Source: Pseudomonas mangrovi
GTDB lineage: Bacteria > Pseudomonadota > Gammaproteobacteria > Pseudomonadales > Pseudomonadaceae
DNA length: 64,000 nucleotides
Direction: 5' to 3'
NCBI RefSeq assembly: GCF_003052585.1
Contig: NZ_QASN01000002.1
Location: 372,001 to 436,000 of the forward strand
Both the position numbers and the translations under genes were made by a program. Below the pieces are notes generated by a model, which saw only the letters and a program-made list of their open reading frames with translations, had not been told where the DNA came from and searched no databases. Shown here piece after piece: positions 46,133 through 55,479 of this stretch. The number at the start of each line of letters is the position of its first letter. Within the stretch, counting starts at the first letter, position 1.

Positions 46133-46805
46133 TTCGGCCCCTCGGCCGAGTCACTTTCTCTTGTATGCCCAAGAGAAAGTAACCAAAGAGAAGGGCACCC
46201 CGACATCCGGGTCTGGCCGCCTTGCGGCCAGACTTCCCTCGCTCCGGTGCTGCTCCGGGGGCCGGCATAGACAGGCCCTCCCTGGCCCGACTATGCCTTG
46301 CGCGGCCATCCATGGCCGCTTACCCCCTGCGCAACACCTTCGCTCGGCCTGCTGTAAGGGGGTTAGGCACCGAGTCGTCTGAAAGATCGTTGAATCACTG
46401 CCGCTGGTGGACAAGGCTGCGCCGTTGTCCACCCTACGAGCGCGGCACAACCGTAGGGTGGATGGCCGAAGCCATCCACCAATCGCTCCCGAATTGCGAT
46501 GGTGCCGACGCAGAGCGCGGGTACGATTGGCGCATAACCTTCAGACGGCGCCAATCGCCCCTTTTGTCCGGCTGAGTGGAGTCGTCGTGCAGAGGGGTGA
46601 GCCGCAGGATGCGGCGAAAGGCATGATTGGGCCATGGACGGCCCATTCGTGCCGGCCCCTCGGAGCGGCGATGGAGCGAAGGAACCCTGCGCGCAGCGCA
46701 GGGCTGGATGACGGGGCTAGCGCTTTTGGTTCCTTTTGGGGCAATGCCAAAAGGAACTCGCCCGGCGGGGCGAAACCGAAACTTTCAGACCACTCGGCAA
46801 GGAGC
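46133..46805 (+). repeat. Large non-coding structured repeat, copy 2
   Basis: This diverged copy of 39571-40320 has the same orientation. Matching hairpins lie at 46153-46180 (10-bp stem), 46620-46653 and 46729-46757 (11-bp perfect stem). GTAGGGTGGA-type palindromes lie inside at 46406-46437 and 46453-46480. The whole gap 45670-47156 holds no credible gene; besides this element it contains only the urtA regulatory region, the short palindromes and the kinase promoter. Confidence 0.8.
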
Positions 46806-47108
46806 CATGCATCGTCAGCTCCAGCACCAGCGCAACGGATGCGCCAATGCGCATTCATCACCACCGAACACCGCGTCGCCCCACCGACCGACTTGCCCTT
46901 CCGGCGATGATGCCCCACGGCATTAGCCCACGACGTCCACGCGCCCTTAGAAGGGCGCAACTGCAGGCCCGCGTTCAGCATGGGGAGCGATCAGTCAGGG
47001 GCCCTAAAGGTCCCCGGCTCAGGGCAGCGTCCAGACCGCTATCCGCAACCACCAATCCCACCCCCGCCCAATCAAGTGGCGCCCACCCCACACCGGGGTG
47101 CAAAAACA

Positions 47109-47124
47109 GGGCACGGGAGTTGCA
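47109..47124 (+). promoter_or_regulatory. Sigma-54 (-24/-12) promoter of the NCS1-kinase gene
   Basis: GGGCACG-GGAG-TTGCA matches the consensus TGGCACG-N4-TTGCA with one mismatch and keeps GG-N10-GC. The expected start of transcription near 47135 lies about 22 bp before the GTG start codon. This implies RpoN-dependent, nitrogen-linked expression with an enhancer-binding protein such as NtrC. Confidence 0.65.
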
Positions 47125-47156
47125 GAGGGTCAGCACCCCTGCCCCGGAGTTCCCCC

Positions 47157-50100
47157 GTGTCCGAAACCGGCACCCAACGCATCGTCACCATCCGCCGCGA
47201 CTACAACCGCTGGGTGGCGGACGAGACCATGGAAGACTATGCCCTGCGCTTCACCCCACGGGCATTTCGCAAGTGGTCCGAGCTGCGTATCGCCAACACC
47301 GCCCTTGGCGCAGTCTCGTTTCTCGCGCTGGAGGCGATCGGCGGCGCGCTGGTGCTTTCCTACGGCTTTGGCAACACCCTCTGGGCGGTACTCGCCGTGG
47401 CCCTGGTGATCTTCCTTACCGGCCTGCCGATCAGCTATTACGCGGCGCGCTATGGCGTCGACATGGACCTGCTGACCCGCGGCGCCGGTTTCGGCTACAT
47501 CGGCTCGACCATCACCTCGCTGATCTACGCCAGTTTCACCTTCCTGTTCTTCGCCCTTGAGGCGGCGATCATGGCCCTGGCACTGGAGCTGTACTTCGAC
47601 ATCCCCATCGCCCTGGCCTATGTCATCTGCTCGATCATCATCATTCCCCTGGTGGCCTTCGGCATCACCCTGATCAACCGCCTGCAGAGCTGGACCCAAC
47701 CGCTGTGGATCGTCCTGTTGCTGCTGCCCTACGCCTTCGTGCTGTGGAAAAACCCCAGCGCGCTGAGCGACTTCACCAGCTTCGCCGGCCGCGAGGGCGA
47801 GGGTGGCAGCTTCAACCTGCTGTCGTTCGGCGCGGCCTGCACCGTCGCGCTGGCGCTGGTGACGCAGATCGGCGAGCAGGTCGACTACCTGCGCTTCCTG
47901 CCCGAGAAGACCCGCGCCAACCGCGGCCGCTGGTGGGCCGCACTACTCATGGCCGGACCGGGCTGGATCATCCCCGGCGCGTTGAAGATGCTGGCCGGTG
48001 CCTTCCTCGCCTTCCTCGCCCTGCAGCACGAGGTGCCCATCGAGCGCGCCGCCGAGCCGACGCAGATGTACCTGGTGGCCTTCGGCTACGTGTTCGCCTC
48101 GCCGGAGTTCGCCCTCGGTGCGATGGTCCTGTTCGTCATCGTCAGCCAGGTGAAGATCAACCTGACCAACGCCTACGCAGGCTCCCTGGCCTGGTCGAAC
48201 TTCTTCGCCCGGGTCACCCACAGCCATCCGGGACGGGTGGTCTGGCTGGTATTCAACGTCGCCATCGCACTGATGCTGATGGAGCTGGGCGTGTTCGCCG
48301 CCATCGAGGAAGTGCTCGGGCTCTACGCCAACGTGGCCATCGCCTGGATCGGCGCGCTGGTCGCCGATCTGGTGGTGAACAAGCCGCTGGGCCTGTCGCC
48401 GAAGCACATCGAGTTCAAACGCGCGCACCTGTATGACATCAACCCGGTCGGGGTCGGCGCCATGCTGCTCGGCTCGTTGCTGGCGTTCTTCGCCTATGCC
48501 GGCTGGTTCGGCGAAATCGCCGCAGCCTTTGCCCCGATGGTGGCACTCGGTGCGTCCTTTCTGCTCGCCCCGCTGATCGCCTGGGCCACCCGCGGACGCT
48601 TCTACATCGCCCGTCAGTCCAGCCCGGAGCTGCTCTACCCGAGCCGGGTCGCGGACAAGGTGCAGTGCGTGCTCTGCAGCAATGCCTTCGAGGAGCCGGA
48701 CACCGCCTACTGCCCCGCCTATGGCGCGGCCATCTGTTCGTTGTGCTGCTCGCTCGATGCGCGCTGTGGCGACAGCTGCAAGAGTCGCGCGCGGCTGATG
48801 GACCAGGTCGATGACTTCGTCCGCTGGCTGCTGCCGAACGCCTCCATCCCGCGCCTGCACAGCCGCCTGGCGCACTACCTGGCGCTGCTCGCGCTGCTGG
48901 TGCTGATGCTCTATGGCGCCCTGGCACTGATCTACACCCAGGTCTCCCATGACCTGATCCAGAACGCGCCGCAGGTCCAGGAAACGCTCTACCAGGCGTT
49001 CGGAAAGGCCTTCCTGGCGCTGTCGATGTTCGTCGCCATGCTCGCCTGGTGGATCGTGCTGACGCGCGAAAGCCGCCGCGTGGCGCAGAAGGAGTCGGAT
49101 CGCCAGACCGTGCTGCTGATGCAGGAAATCGAGGCGCACCGCAAGACCGACGAAGCGCTGCAGAAAGCCAAGGAAGCGGCGGAAACCGCCAATGCGGCGA
49201 AGAGCCGTTACGTCACCGGCCTGTCCCACGAGCTGCGCACGCCGCTCAACAGCATCCTCGGCTATGCGCAGATCCTGCAGCGCGCCGCCGACCTGCCGGC
49301 CCAGCACCGCGATGCCCTGGCGACCATCCACCGCAGCGGCGCGCACCTGCTGTCGCTGATCGACGGACTGCTCGACGTAGCCCGCATCGAGGCCGGCAAG
49401 CTCAATCTGGAACCCTCGGAAATCGCCTTCCCCGAGTTCATCCGCCAACTGCAGCTGATGGTCGGGCCGCAGGCCGAGGACAAGGGCCTGCGCTTCATCC
49501 TGGAAACCTGCGGGCGCCTGCCGGCGGTGGTGCGCGGCGACGAGAAGCGCGTGCGCCAGATCCTGATCAACCTGCTCGGCAACGCGGTGCGCTACACCGA
49601 CCGCGGCAGCGTCACCCTGCGCGCCAACTACCTGCGCGAGACCGCCACCTTCGAGATCATCGACACCGGTATCGGCATCGAACCCGAGCAGCTGGAGCGG
49701 CTGTTCCAGCCGTTCGAGCGCGGCGATCCGCTGCGTCAGGACAACGGCGTCGGCCTCGGCCTGACCATCACCCGCATGCTCACCTCGCTGATGGGCGGCG
49801 AGCTGTCGGTGCGCAGCACGCCCGGCGAAGGCACCTGTTTCCAGCTGCGCCTGTTTCTCTCCGAGGTGCGCGTGCCGCAGGCGGTGGTACACGCCGACCA
49901 CGACATCAGCGGCTACAGCGGCGAACGCCGCAGCATCCTGGTGGTGGACGACCAGGCCGAGCACCGCAAGGTGATGATCGGCCTGCTCGAACCCCTGGGT
50001 TTCCGCATGCTGCAGGCGGCCAACGGCCAGGACGGCGTGCGCCTGGCGTCCCTGGAGCGTCCCGACCTGATCCTGATGGACCTGTCGATGCCGCTGCTCG

Positions 50101-50534
50101 ATGGCCACCAGACCGCCGCGCTGATCCGCCGCAATGCCGGCAGCCGCGCGCCGATCATCGTGGTCTCGGCAAACGCCTTCGCCGATGACCGCGAGCGCAG
50201 CGTGTCGGCCGATTGCGACGATTACCTGGCCAAGCCGGTGCATCTGCCGATGCTGCTGGAAAAGATCCGCCAGCATCTGGGCATCACCTGGCTGCGCCGC
50301 GCGCCTGCAACGATCGCCGAACCGCCCGCCGAAGCCCTGCCGAGCGCTACCAGTCTGGCCGAGCTGCGCGAGCTGGGCGCGCAGGGCTACGTGCGCGGGA
50401 TTCTCGAAAGGCTTGATCGGCTGGATGCCGAAGAGCCGGCCAGCCAGGGCTTCACCGAGGCGCTGCGGCAACTGATCCGCCGCTTTGCCCTCAACGAATT
50501 CAACCGCCGTCTCGAGGAAGTCGAACATGACTGA
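47157..50534 (+). CDS. NCS1-type permease fused to a hybrid sensor histidine kinase
   Basis: This 1125-residue protein has, in order, a complete NCS1-like (purine/hydantoin) permease of about 12 helices (about 30-490) and an eight-cysteine finger (Cys504, 507, 519, 527, 530, 531, 537, 541). Two further membrane helices (about 568-590 and 615-640) and a coiled linker lead to HisKA with His691 in SHELRTPLNS, then an ATPase domain with intact N box, DTGIGI and GVGLGL, and a receiver with Asp975. The architecture resembles transporter-sensors such as CbrA, but with an NCS1 instead of an SLC5 module. The GTG at 47157 has GGAG upstream. It overlaps its response regulator by 8 bp. Role in sensing urea or amides is inferred from neighbours. 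Confidence 0.85.
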   Translation: MSETGTQRIVTIRRDYNRWVADETMEDYALRFTPRAFRKWSELRIANTALGAVSFLALEAIGGALVLSYGFGNTLWAVLAVALVIFLTGLPISYYAARYGVDMDLLTRGAGFGYIGSTITSLIYASFTFLFFALEAAIMALALELYFDIPIALAYVICSIIIIPLVAFGITLINRLQSWTQPLWIVLLLLPYAFVLWKNPSALSDFTSFAGREGEGGSFNLLSFGAACTVALALVTQIGEQVDYLRFLPEKTRANRGRWWAALLMAGPGWIIPGALKMLAGAFLAFLALQHEVPIERAAEPTQMYLVAFGYVFASPEFALGAMVLFVIVSQVKINLTNAYAGSLAWSNFFARVTHSHPGRVVWLVFNVAIALMLMELGVFAAIEEVLGLYANVAIAWIGALVADLVVNKPLGLSPKHIEFKRAHLYDINPVGVGAMLLGSLLAFFAYAGWFGEIAAAFAPMVALGASFLLAPLIAWATRGRFYIARQSSPELLYPSRVADKVQCVLCSNAFEEPDTAYCPAYGAAICSLCCSLDARCGDSCKSRARLMDQVDDFVRWLLPNASIPRLHSRLAHYLALLALLVLMLYGALALIYTQVSHDLIQNAPQVQETLYQAFGKAFLALSMFVAMLAWWIVLTRESRRVAQKESDRQTVLLMQEIEAHRKTDEALQKAKEAAETANAAKSRYVTGLSHELRTPLNSILGYAQILQRAADLPAQHRDALATIHRSGAHLLSLIDGLLDVARIEAGKLNLEPSEIAFPEFIRQLQLMVGPQAEDKGLRFILETCGRLPAVVRGDEKRVRQILINLLGNAVRYTDRGSVTLRANYLRETATFEIIDTGIGIEPEQLERLFQPFERGDPLRQDNGVGLGLTITRMLTSLMGGELSVRSTPGEGTCFQLRLFLSEVRVPQAVVHADHDISGYSGERRSILVVDDQAEHRKVMIGLLEPLGFRMLQAANGQDGVRLASLERPDLILMDLSMPLLDGHQTAALIRRNAGSRAPIIVVSANAFADDRERSVSADCDDYLAKPVHLPMLLEKIRQHLGITWLRRAPATIAEPPAEALPSATSLAELRELGAQGYVRGILERLDRLDAEEPASQGFTEALRQLIRRFALNEFNRRLEEVEHD

Positions 50535-51204
50535 CAACAGCGAACCGGGAGTCGTCCTGATCGTCGACGACGTTCCGGAAAACCTCGCCCTGCTCTCCGA
50601 TGCACTGGAGCGCGCAGGCTACAAGGTGCTGGTCGCCATGGACGGCATCAGCGCCCTGGAACGCATGCAGCGCATGCGTCCGGACGTGGTGCTGCTGGAT
50701 GCGATGATGCCGGGGCTGGACGGCTTCGAAACCTGCCGGCGGATGAAGGCGATGCCGGCGATTGCCGAGATCCCGGTGCTGTTCATGACCGCACTGACCG
50801 AAAGCGAGCATGTGGTCGAAGGCTTCGCCGCCGGCGGCATCGACTACGTCACCAAGCCGATCCACCCCGAAGAAGTGCTGGCGCGGGTTGCCGCGCACCT
50901 GCGCACCGCGCGCATCCTGCAATCGGCACGCAGCCAACAGCGCGCGCCACGACCGAGTCTGGACGACGAGCAGGTGCAACTGGAACTGGTGCAGCGCTTC
51001 GCCCTGACCGTGCGCGAGCTGGAAGTCCTGCAGTGGGTTGCCTGCGGCAAGACCAACCGCGACATCGGCACCATCCTCGGCCTGTCGCCACGCACGGTGA
51101 ACAAGCATCTGGAGCACGTCTACGTGAAGCTCGGCGTGGAGACCCGCACCGCGGCCGCAGCGGTCGCCATGGCCGCCGCCGGCGCACAGCCCAGCACCGT
51201 CTGA
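50527..51204 (+). CDS. LuxR-type response regulator, partner of the NCS1-kinase
   Basis: This 225-residue regulator has a receiver domain (about 9-125) with Asp58 in VVLLDAMMPG and the conserved Lys in YVTKPIHPEE. A C-terminal LuxR helix-turn-helix follows (LTVRELEVLQWVACGKTNRD, then GLSPRTVNKHLEHVYVKLGV). The start ATG at 50527 lies inside the kinase gene's end, so the pair is coupled. Likely targets are the urt and fmd promoters, which share a dyad; that is inference. A bulged hairpin follows the stop. Confidence 0.9.
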   Translation: MTDNSEPGVVLIVDDVPENLALLSDALERAGYKVLVAMDGISALERMQRMRPDVVLLDAMMPGLDGFETCRRMKAMPAIAEIPVLFMTALTESEHVVEGFAAGGIDYVTKPIHPEEVLARVAAHLRTARILQSARSQQRAPRPSLDDEQVQLELVQRFALTVRELEVLQWVACGKTNRDIGTILGLSPRTVNKHLEHVYVKLGVETRTAAAAVAMAAAGAQPSTV

Positions 51205-51205
51205 G

Positions 51206-51238
51206 CGGCATGGCAGGGACGCCGCCCTTGCCATGCCG
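51206..51238 (+). terminator. Hairpin after the response-regulator gene
   Basis: CGGCATGGCAGGG and CCCTTGCCATGCCG pair along 13 bp with one bulged T. Only a weak AT stretch (AATTAATG) follows, so it may be a terminator or a stabilising 3' hairpin. Confidence 0.5.
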
Positions 51239-51388
51239 AATTAATGACGTCAAAATGCCATCATCCTTCCGATAACAAAAAGCCCGCTCCTGCCTGGATC
51301 GGCTATACCCAAAGGACCTTTCACCAACTCCGGCCAGGGATGCATGGGGTTGTCTTTCTCATTGCCAGAAAAAAGAGGCTCCCTGCAG

Positions 51389-52753
51389 ATGACCACGCTT
51401 TCCCCCTCCCTTGCGCGCATTGGCGCCCTGTCCCTGCTACTCGCCAGCGGCAACCTGTTCGCCGCGGTTTCCGCCGACAAGGCCGCCGAACTGGGCAAGA
51501 GCCTGACCCCGGTGGGCGCCGAACGCGCCGGCAACGCCGATGGCAGCATTCCCGAGTGGACCGGCGGCCTGGCCGTTGACGCCGGCAAGATCGACGCCCG
51601 CGGCTTCCAGGAAAATCCCTACGCCGCCGACAAGCCGCTGTTCACCATCACCGCGCAGAACATGGAGCAGTACAAGGACAAGCTGACTCCGGGCCAGCAG
51701 GCGATGCTCAAGCGCTACCCGAGCAGCTACAAGATGCCGGTCTACCCGAGCCGCCGCAGCGCCGCCGCCCCCGAGGAAATCTACGAGATCGCCACGCGCA
51801 ATGCGCTGAACGCCACCACCATCGACAACGGCAATGGCGTGGAAAACTTCCACACCGCCTACCCTTTCCCGATTCCGCAGACCGGCGCAGAAGTGGTCTG
51901 GAACCACCTGCAGCGCTGGCGGGGCTACAGCGTGCGGCGCTTCCTGACGCAGATCGCACCGCAGACCAACGGCAGCTTCAGCCCGGTGTTCATGCGTGAC
52001 GAGTTCATCCTGCGCGAGAAAACCCGCGACTACGAGCCGGGCAAGTCCAGCGTGATGTCCTACTTCAAGCAGCAGGTCACCGCGCCGTCGCGCCTGGCCG
52101 GTAACGTGCTGCTGGTTCACGAGACCCTCAACCAGGCCACCGAGCCGCGCCAGGCCTGGGTCTACAACGCCGGCCAGCGTCGTGTAAGGCGCGCACCGCA
52201 GGTCTCCTACGACGGCCCGGGCACCGCAGCCGACGGCCAGCGCACCGCCGATGGCCTGGACATGTTCAACGGTGCCATTGACCGCTATGACTGGAAGCTG
52301 GAGGGCAAGAAGGAAATCTACATCGCCTACAACAACTTCCAGCTGGACTCGCCCGACCTGCAGTACGCCGACATCATCCGCGCCGGCCATCTCAACCAGG
52401 ACCTGACACGCTACGAACTGCACCGTGTCTGGCACGTGGTCGCCACGCTCAAGCCGGAGTTCCGCCACATCTATCCACGCCGCGAGTTCTTCATCGACGA
52501 GGACAGCTGGATCGCCGGCAACATCGACCACTACGATGCCCGCGGCAATCTCTGGCGCGTCGGCGAGGCGCATCTGATGCCGCACTATGCGGCCCAGGTG
52601 CCCTACTACGCCGCCGAGTCGCTGTACGACCTGGTCAACGGCCGCTACATCGTCAACGGCCTGCGCAATCAGGAGCAGGCCTACGAATACAACTTCAGCG
52701 CACCCTCGAGCGAGTTCACCCCCGCGGCACTGCGCCAGGAAGGCATTCGCTGA
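51389..52753 (+). CDS. DUF1329 outer-membrane-associated protein
   Basis: This 454-residue protein of the DUF1329 family has a signal peptide (about 1-24, ending LFAAVSAD) and a LolB-like fold by family knowledge. Conserved stretches include NADGSIPEWTGGL near the start, AWVYNAGQRRVRRAP and WHVVATLKPEFRHIYPRR. Such genes often stand beside DUF1302 and RND (MMPL) exporter genes in lipid or sterol loci, but none is present here. A strong terminator follows. Confidence 0.85.
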   Translation: MTTLSPSLARIGALSLLLASGNLFAAVSADKAAELGKSLTPVGAERAGNADGSIPEWTGGLAVDAGKIDARGFQENPYAADKPLFTITAQNMEQYKDKLTPGQQAMLKRYPSSYKMPVYPSRRSAAAPEEIYEIATRNALNATTIDNGNGVENFHTAYPFPIPQTGAEVVWNHLQRWRGYSVRRFLTQIAPQTNGSFSPVFMRDEFILREKTRDYEPGKSSVMSYFKQQVTAPSRLAGNVLLVHETLNQATEPRQAWVYNAGQRRVRRAPQVSYDGPGTAADGQRTADGLDMFNGAIDRYDWKLEGKKEIYIAYNNFQLDSPDLQYADIIRAGHLNQDLTRYELHRVWHVVATLKPEFRHIYPRREFFIDEDSWIAGNIDHYDARGNLWRVGEAHLMPHYAAQVPYYAAESLYDLVNGRYIVNGLRNQEQAYEYNFSAPSSEFTPAALRQEGIR

Positions 52754-52779
52754 CCGACCCAGGCGCGATGCGGCAGAGA

Positions 52780-52812
52780 GGGACCGTCGGATGCATCCGG
52801 CGGTCCCTTTTT
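52780..52812 (+). terminator. Rho-independent terminator after the DUF1329 gene
   Basis: GGGACCGTCGGAT-GC-ATCCGGCGGTCCC forms a 13-bp stem with one T-G wobble and is followed by five T. It lies 27 bp after the stop and just before desT. Confidence 0.92.
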
Positions 52813-52851
52813 GCTAGAGTGCCCGGCACCCTACTCGACACCACTCCCCCG

Positions 52852-53520
52852 ATGACTCCACGCGCCGAACAGAAGCTGCAGACCCGCCAGGCACTGATGA
52901 ACGCCGCGCTCGAACTGATGGACAGCGGCCGTGGTTTCGGCAGTCTCAGTCTGCGCGAGGTGGCGCGCTGCGCGGGGATAGTGCCGACCGGCTTCTATCG
53001 TCACTTCAGCGACATGGACGCCCTGGGGCTGGCGCTGGTCGAGGAAGTTGGCGAAACCTTCCGCGTCACCCTGCGTCAGGTACGCCACAACGAATTCGTC
53101 CTGGGCGGGCTGGTCGAGGCCAGTACGCGGATCTTCCTCGATGCGGTGGAGGCCAATCACGGCCAGTTCCTGTTCCTCGCCCGCGAGCAGTACGGCGGCT
53201 CGCAACCCGTGCGCCAGGCCATCGCCAGCCTGCGCCAGCGCATCACCGACGACCTCTCGGCCGATCTGCGGCTGATGAACCGCATGCCGCAGCTGAGTCC
53301 GGAAGGCCTGGACCTGGTATCCGACCTGGTGGTCAAGACCGTGTTCGCCACCCTTCCCGAACTGATGGACCCCACCGCGGACAGCGTTCCAGAGCATCTG
53401 CGGCCGCGGGCGAAGATCACCCAGCAGCTGCGCTTCATCATGATCGGCGGCAAGCACTGGGAAGGTCCGACCGACGACGAGCCCCAGAACAGCGCAGCAC
53501 TTCCAGAAGCGCACCAATAA
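52852..53520 (+). CDS. desT: TetR-family regulator DesT (unsaturated fatty acid control)
   Basis: This 222-residue regulator has an N-terminal TetR helix-turn-helix (SLREVARCAGIVPTGFYRHF). The effector domain carries FLDAVEANHGQFLFLAREQYGGS and ends QQLRFIMIGGKHW, closely resembling P. aeruginosa DesT (PA4890), which senses acyl-CoA saturation and controls a desaturase. Its place next to ureE is also as in P. aeruginosa. The desaturase genes desC and desB are not upstream here; a DUF1329 gene is. The start at 52852 fits the family. Confidence 0.87.
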   Translation: MTPRAEQKLQTRQALMNAALELMDSGRGFGSLSLREVARCAGIVPTGFYRHFSDMDALGLALVEEVGETFRVTLRQVRHNEFVLGGLVEASTRIFLDAVEANHGQFLFLAREQYGGSQPVRQAIASLRQRITDDLSADLRLMNRMPQLSPEGLDLVSDLVVKTVFATLPELMDPTADSVPEHLRPRAKITQQLRFIMIGGKHWEGPTDDEPQNSAALPEAHQ

Positions 53521-53639
53521 AGCGCACCTGAAGCCCTGCCACAGAGGCGCCGCCCCGCCCCAGCGCGCGACTGCACCGGCACAGGGCAATCTTGGCAAGA
53601 CCCTTGCTCTACTTCGTCATCGCCATGACGGACCCCTCC

Positions 53640-54137
53640 ATGCTGGTCATCAATCAACGCATCCCTACCGCGGCCCACGACGCCGAACTGCACCTGGACT
53701 TCGAGGCGCGCAGCAAGACCCGCCTGCGCTGCTTCAGCGCCAGTGGCGAGGAAGTCGGCCTGTTTCTCGAACGCGGCCAGAGCCCGCTACAGGACGGTGA
53801 ATGCCTGCAAGCGCGCGATGGCCGGGTGGTGCGTGTGGTCGCGCGGCCCGAGCAACTGATGCAGGTCACCTGCGCCAGCCCCTTCGAACTGATGCGCGCG
53901 GCCTATCACCTGGGCAACCGCCACGTCGCCCTGCAGCTCGGCGACGGTTGGCTGCGCCTGCCCGACGACTATGTCCTGCGCGCGATGCTCGAACAGCTCG
54001 GCGCCCGCGTCGAAGCGATCGAGGCGCCCTTCCAGCCTGAAACCGGCGCCTACGGTGGCGGCCACCACCATTCGCATGCCGGTGACGAGGCCTTCAACTA
54101 CGCCCCGCGCCTGCACCAGTTCGGCGTACGCACGTGA
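53640..54137 (+). CDS. ureE: Urease accessory nickel chaperone UreE
   Basis: This 165-residue protein binds nickel for urease maturation. It begins [11 protein letters not shown], has [20 protein letters not shown] in the peptide-binding/metal domain, and ends with a short histidine-rich part ([15 protein letters not shown]). An ATG at 53625 is an alternative start five codons earlier. It overlaps ureF by four bases and heads the ureEFGJ run, 30 kb away from ureDABC. Confidence 0.94.
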   Translation: MLVINQRIPTAAHDAELHLDFEARSKTRLRCFSASGEEVGLFLERGQSPLQDGECLQARDGRVVRVVARPEQLMQVTCASPFELMRAAYHLGNRHVALQLGDGWLRLPDDYVLRAMLEQLGARVEAIEAPFQPETGAYGGGHHHSHAGDEAFNYAPRLHQFGVRT

Positions 54138-54808
54138 ACCCGGCCTGGTCACTGTTGCGCCTGGCCAGCCCGCAGCTGCCGATCGGCGGCTACAGCTATT
54201 CGCAGGGACTGGAAATGGCCATCGAGCAGGGCCTGGTCACGGATTCGCCCAGTGCCGCGCGCTGGATCGGCGATCAGTTGCTGCTCAACCTGGCGCGCTT
54301 CGAAGCCCCGTTGCTGCTGCACCTCTGCCAGGCCGCTGCCGTCGGCGACTGGAGCACCCTGCAAATGCTCGACGAGCAGCATCGCGCCAGCCGCGAGACC
54401 CGCGAGCTGCAGCAGGAAAGTCGGCAGACCGGCTACTCCCTGCGGCAACTGCTCGAGCAACTGCCGGAGCTGGATGACGCTGGCCGGGCCTGCTTCGCCG
54501 CCTGCGAGCCGCCCGGCCAGGCCCTGGGCTGGGCACTGGCCGCGCGGGCCTGGCAGATCAGCGCCGAAGACGCCCTGGCCGCGTGGCTCTGGGCCTGGCT
54601 GGAGAACCAGTTGGCGGTGCTGATGAAAGCACTGCCTCTGGGCCAGCAGGCCGCCCAGCGACTGACCAGCGAACTGCTGCCGCTGCTCGAGCGCGCCCGC
54701 CAGCAGGCCCTGATGACCACCCCGGAGCAGCTCGGCAGCGCAGCCATCGGCCTGCTGCTGACCAGCATGGCGCACGAGCGCCAGTACAGCCGCCTGTTCC
54801 GCTCATAG
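54134..54808 (+). CDS. ureF: Urease accessory protein UreF
   Basis: This 224-residue all-helical protein joins UreD and UreG in the urease activation complex. [20 protein letters not shown] near the N-terminus is diagnostic. The GTG start overlaps the ureE stop, so translation is coupled. The length is normal. Confidence 0.95.
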   Translation: MNPAWSLLRLASPQLPIGGYSYSQGLEMAIEQGLVTDSPSAARWIGDQLLLNLARFEAPLLLHLCQAAAVGDWSTLQMLDEQHRASRETRELQQESRQTGYSLRQLLEQLPELDDAGRACFAACEPPGQALGWALAARAWQISAEDALAAWLWAWLENQLAVLMKALPLGQQAAQRLTSELLPLLERARQQALMTTPEQLGSAAIGLLLTSMAHERQYSRLFRS

Positions 54809-54834
54809 AACATCCAACGGAGAGAGAATCCAGC

Positions 54835-55449
<615 letters not shown>

Positions 55450-55479
55450 ACCGCACCCTTTCACCGCAAGGAGAGAACC

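Noticed and set aside
46736..47156. Extended open frames before the NCS1-kinase start, including an ATG at 46980
   Set aside because: The upstream 59 residues are Pro-rich and non-conserved in look, lie before the sigma-54 promoter, and the GTG at 47157 has its own ribosome site.
47943..50537. 864-codon minus-strand frame opposite the sensor kinase
   Set aside because: It is the mirror of the kinase coding strand; composition is His/Gln/Ala/Gly-rich as expected from codon shadowing, and the plus strand has intact kinase motifs.
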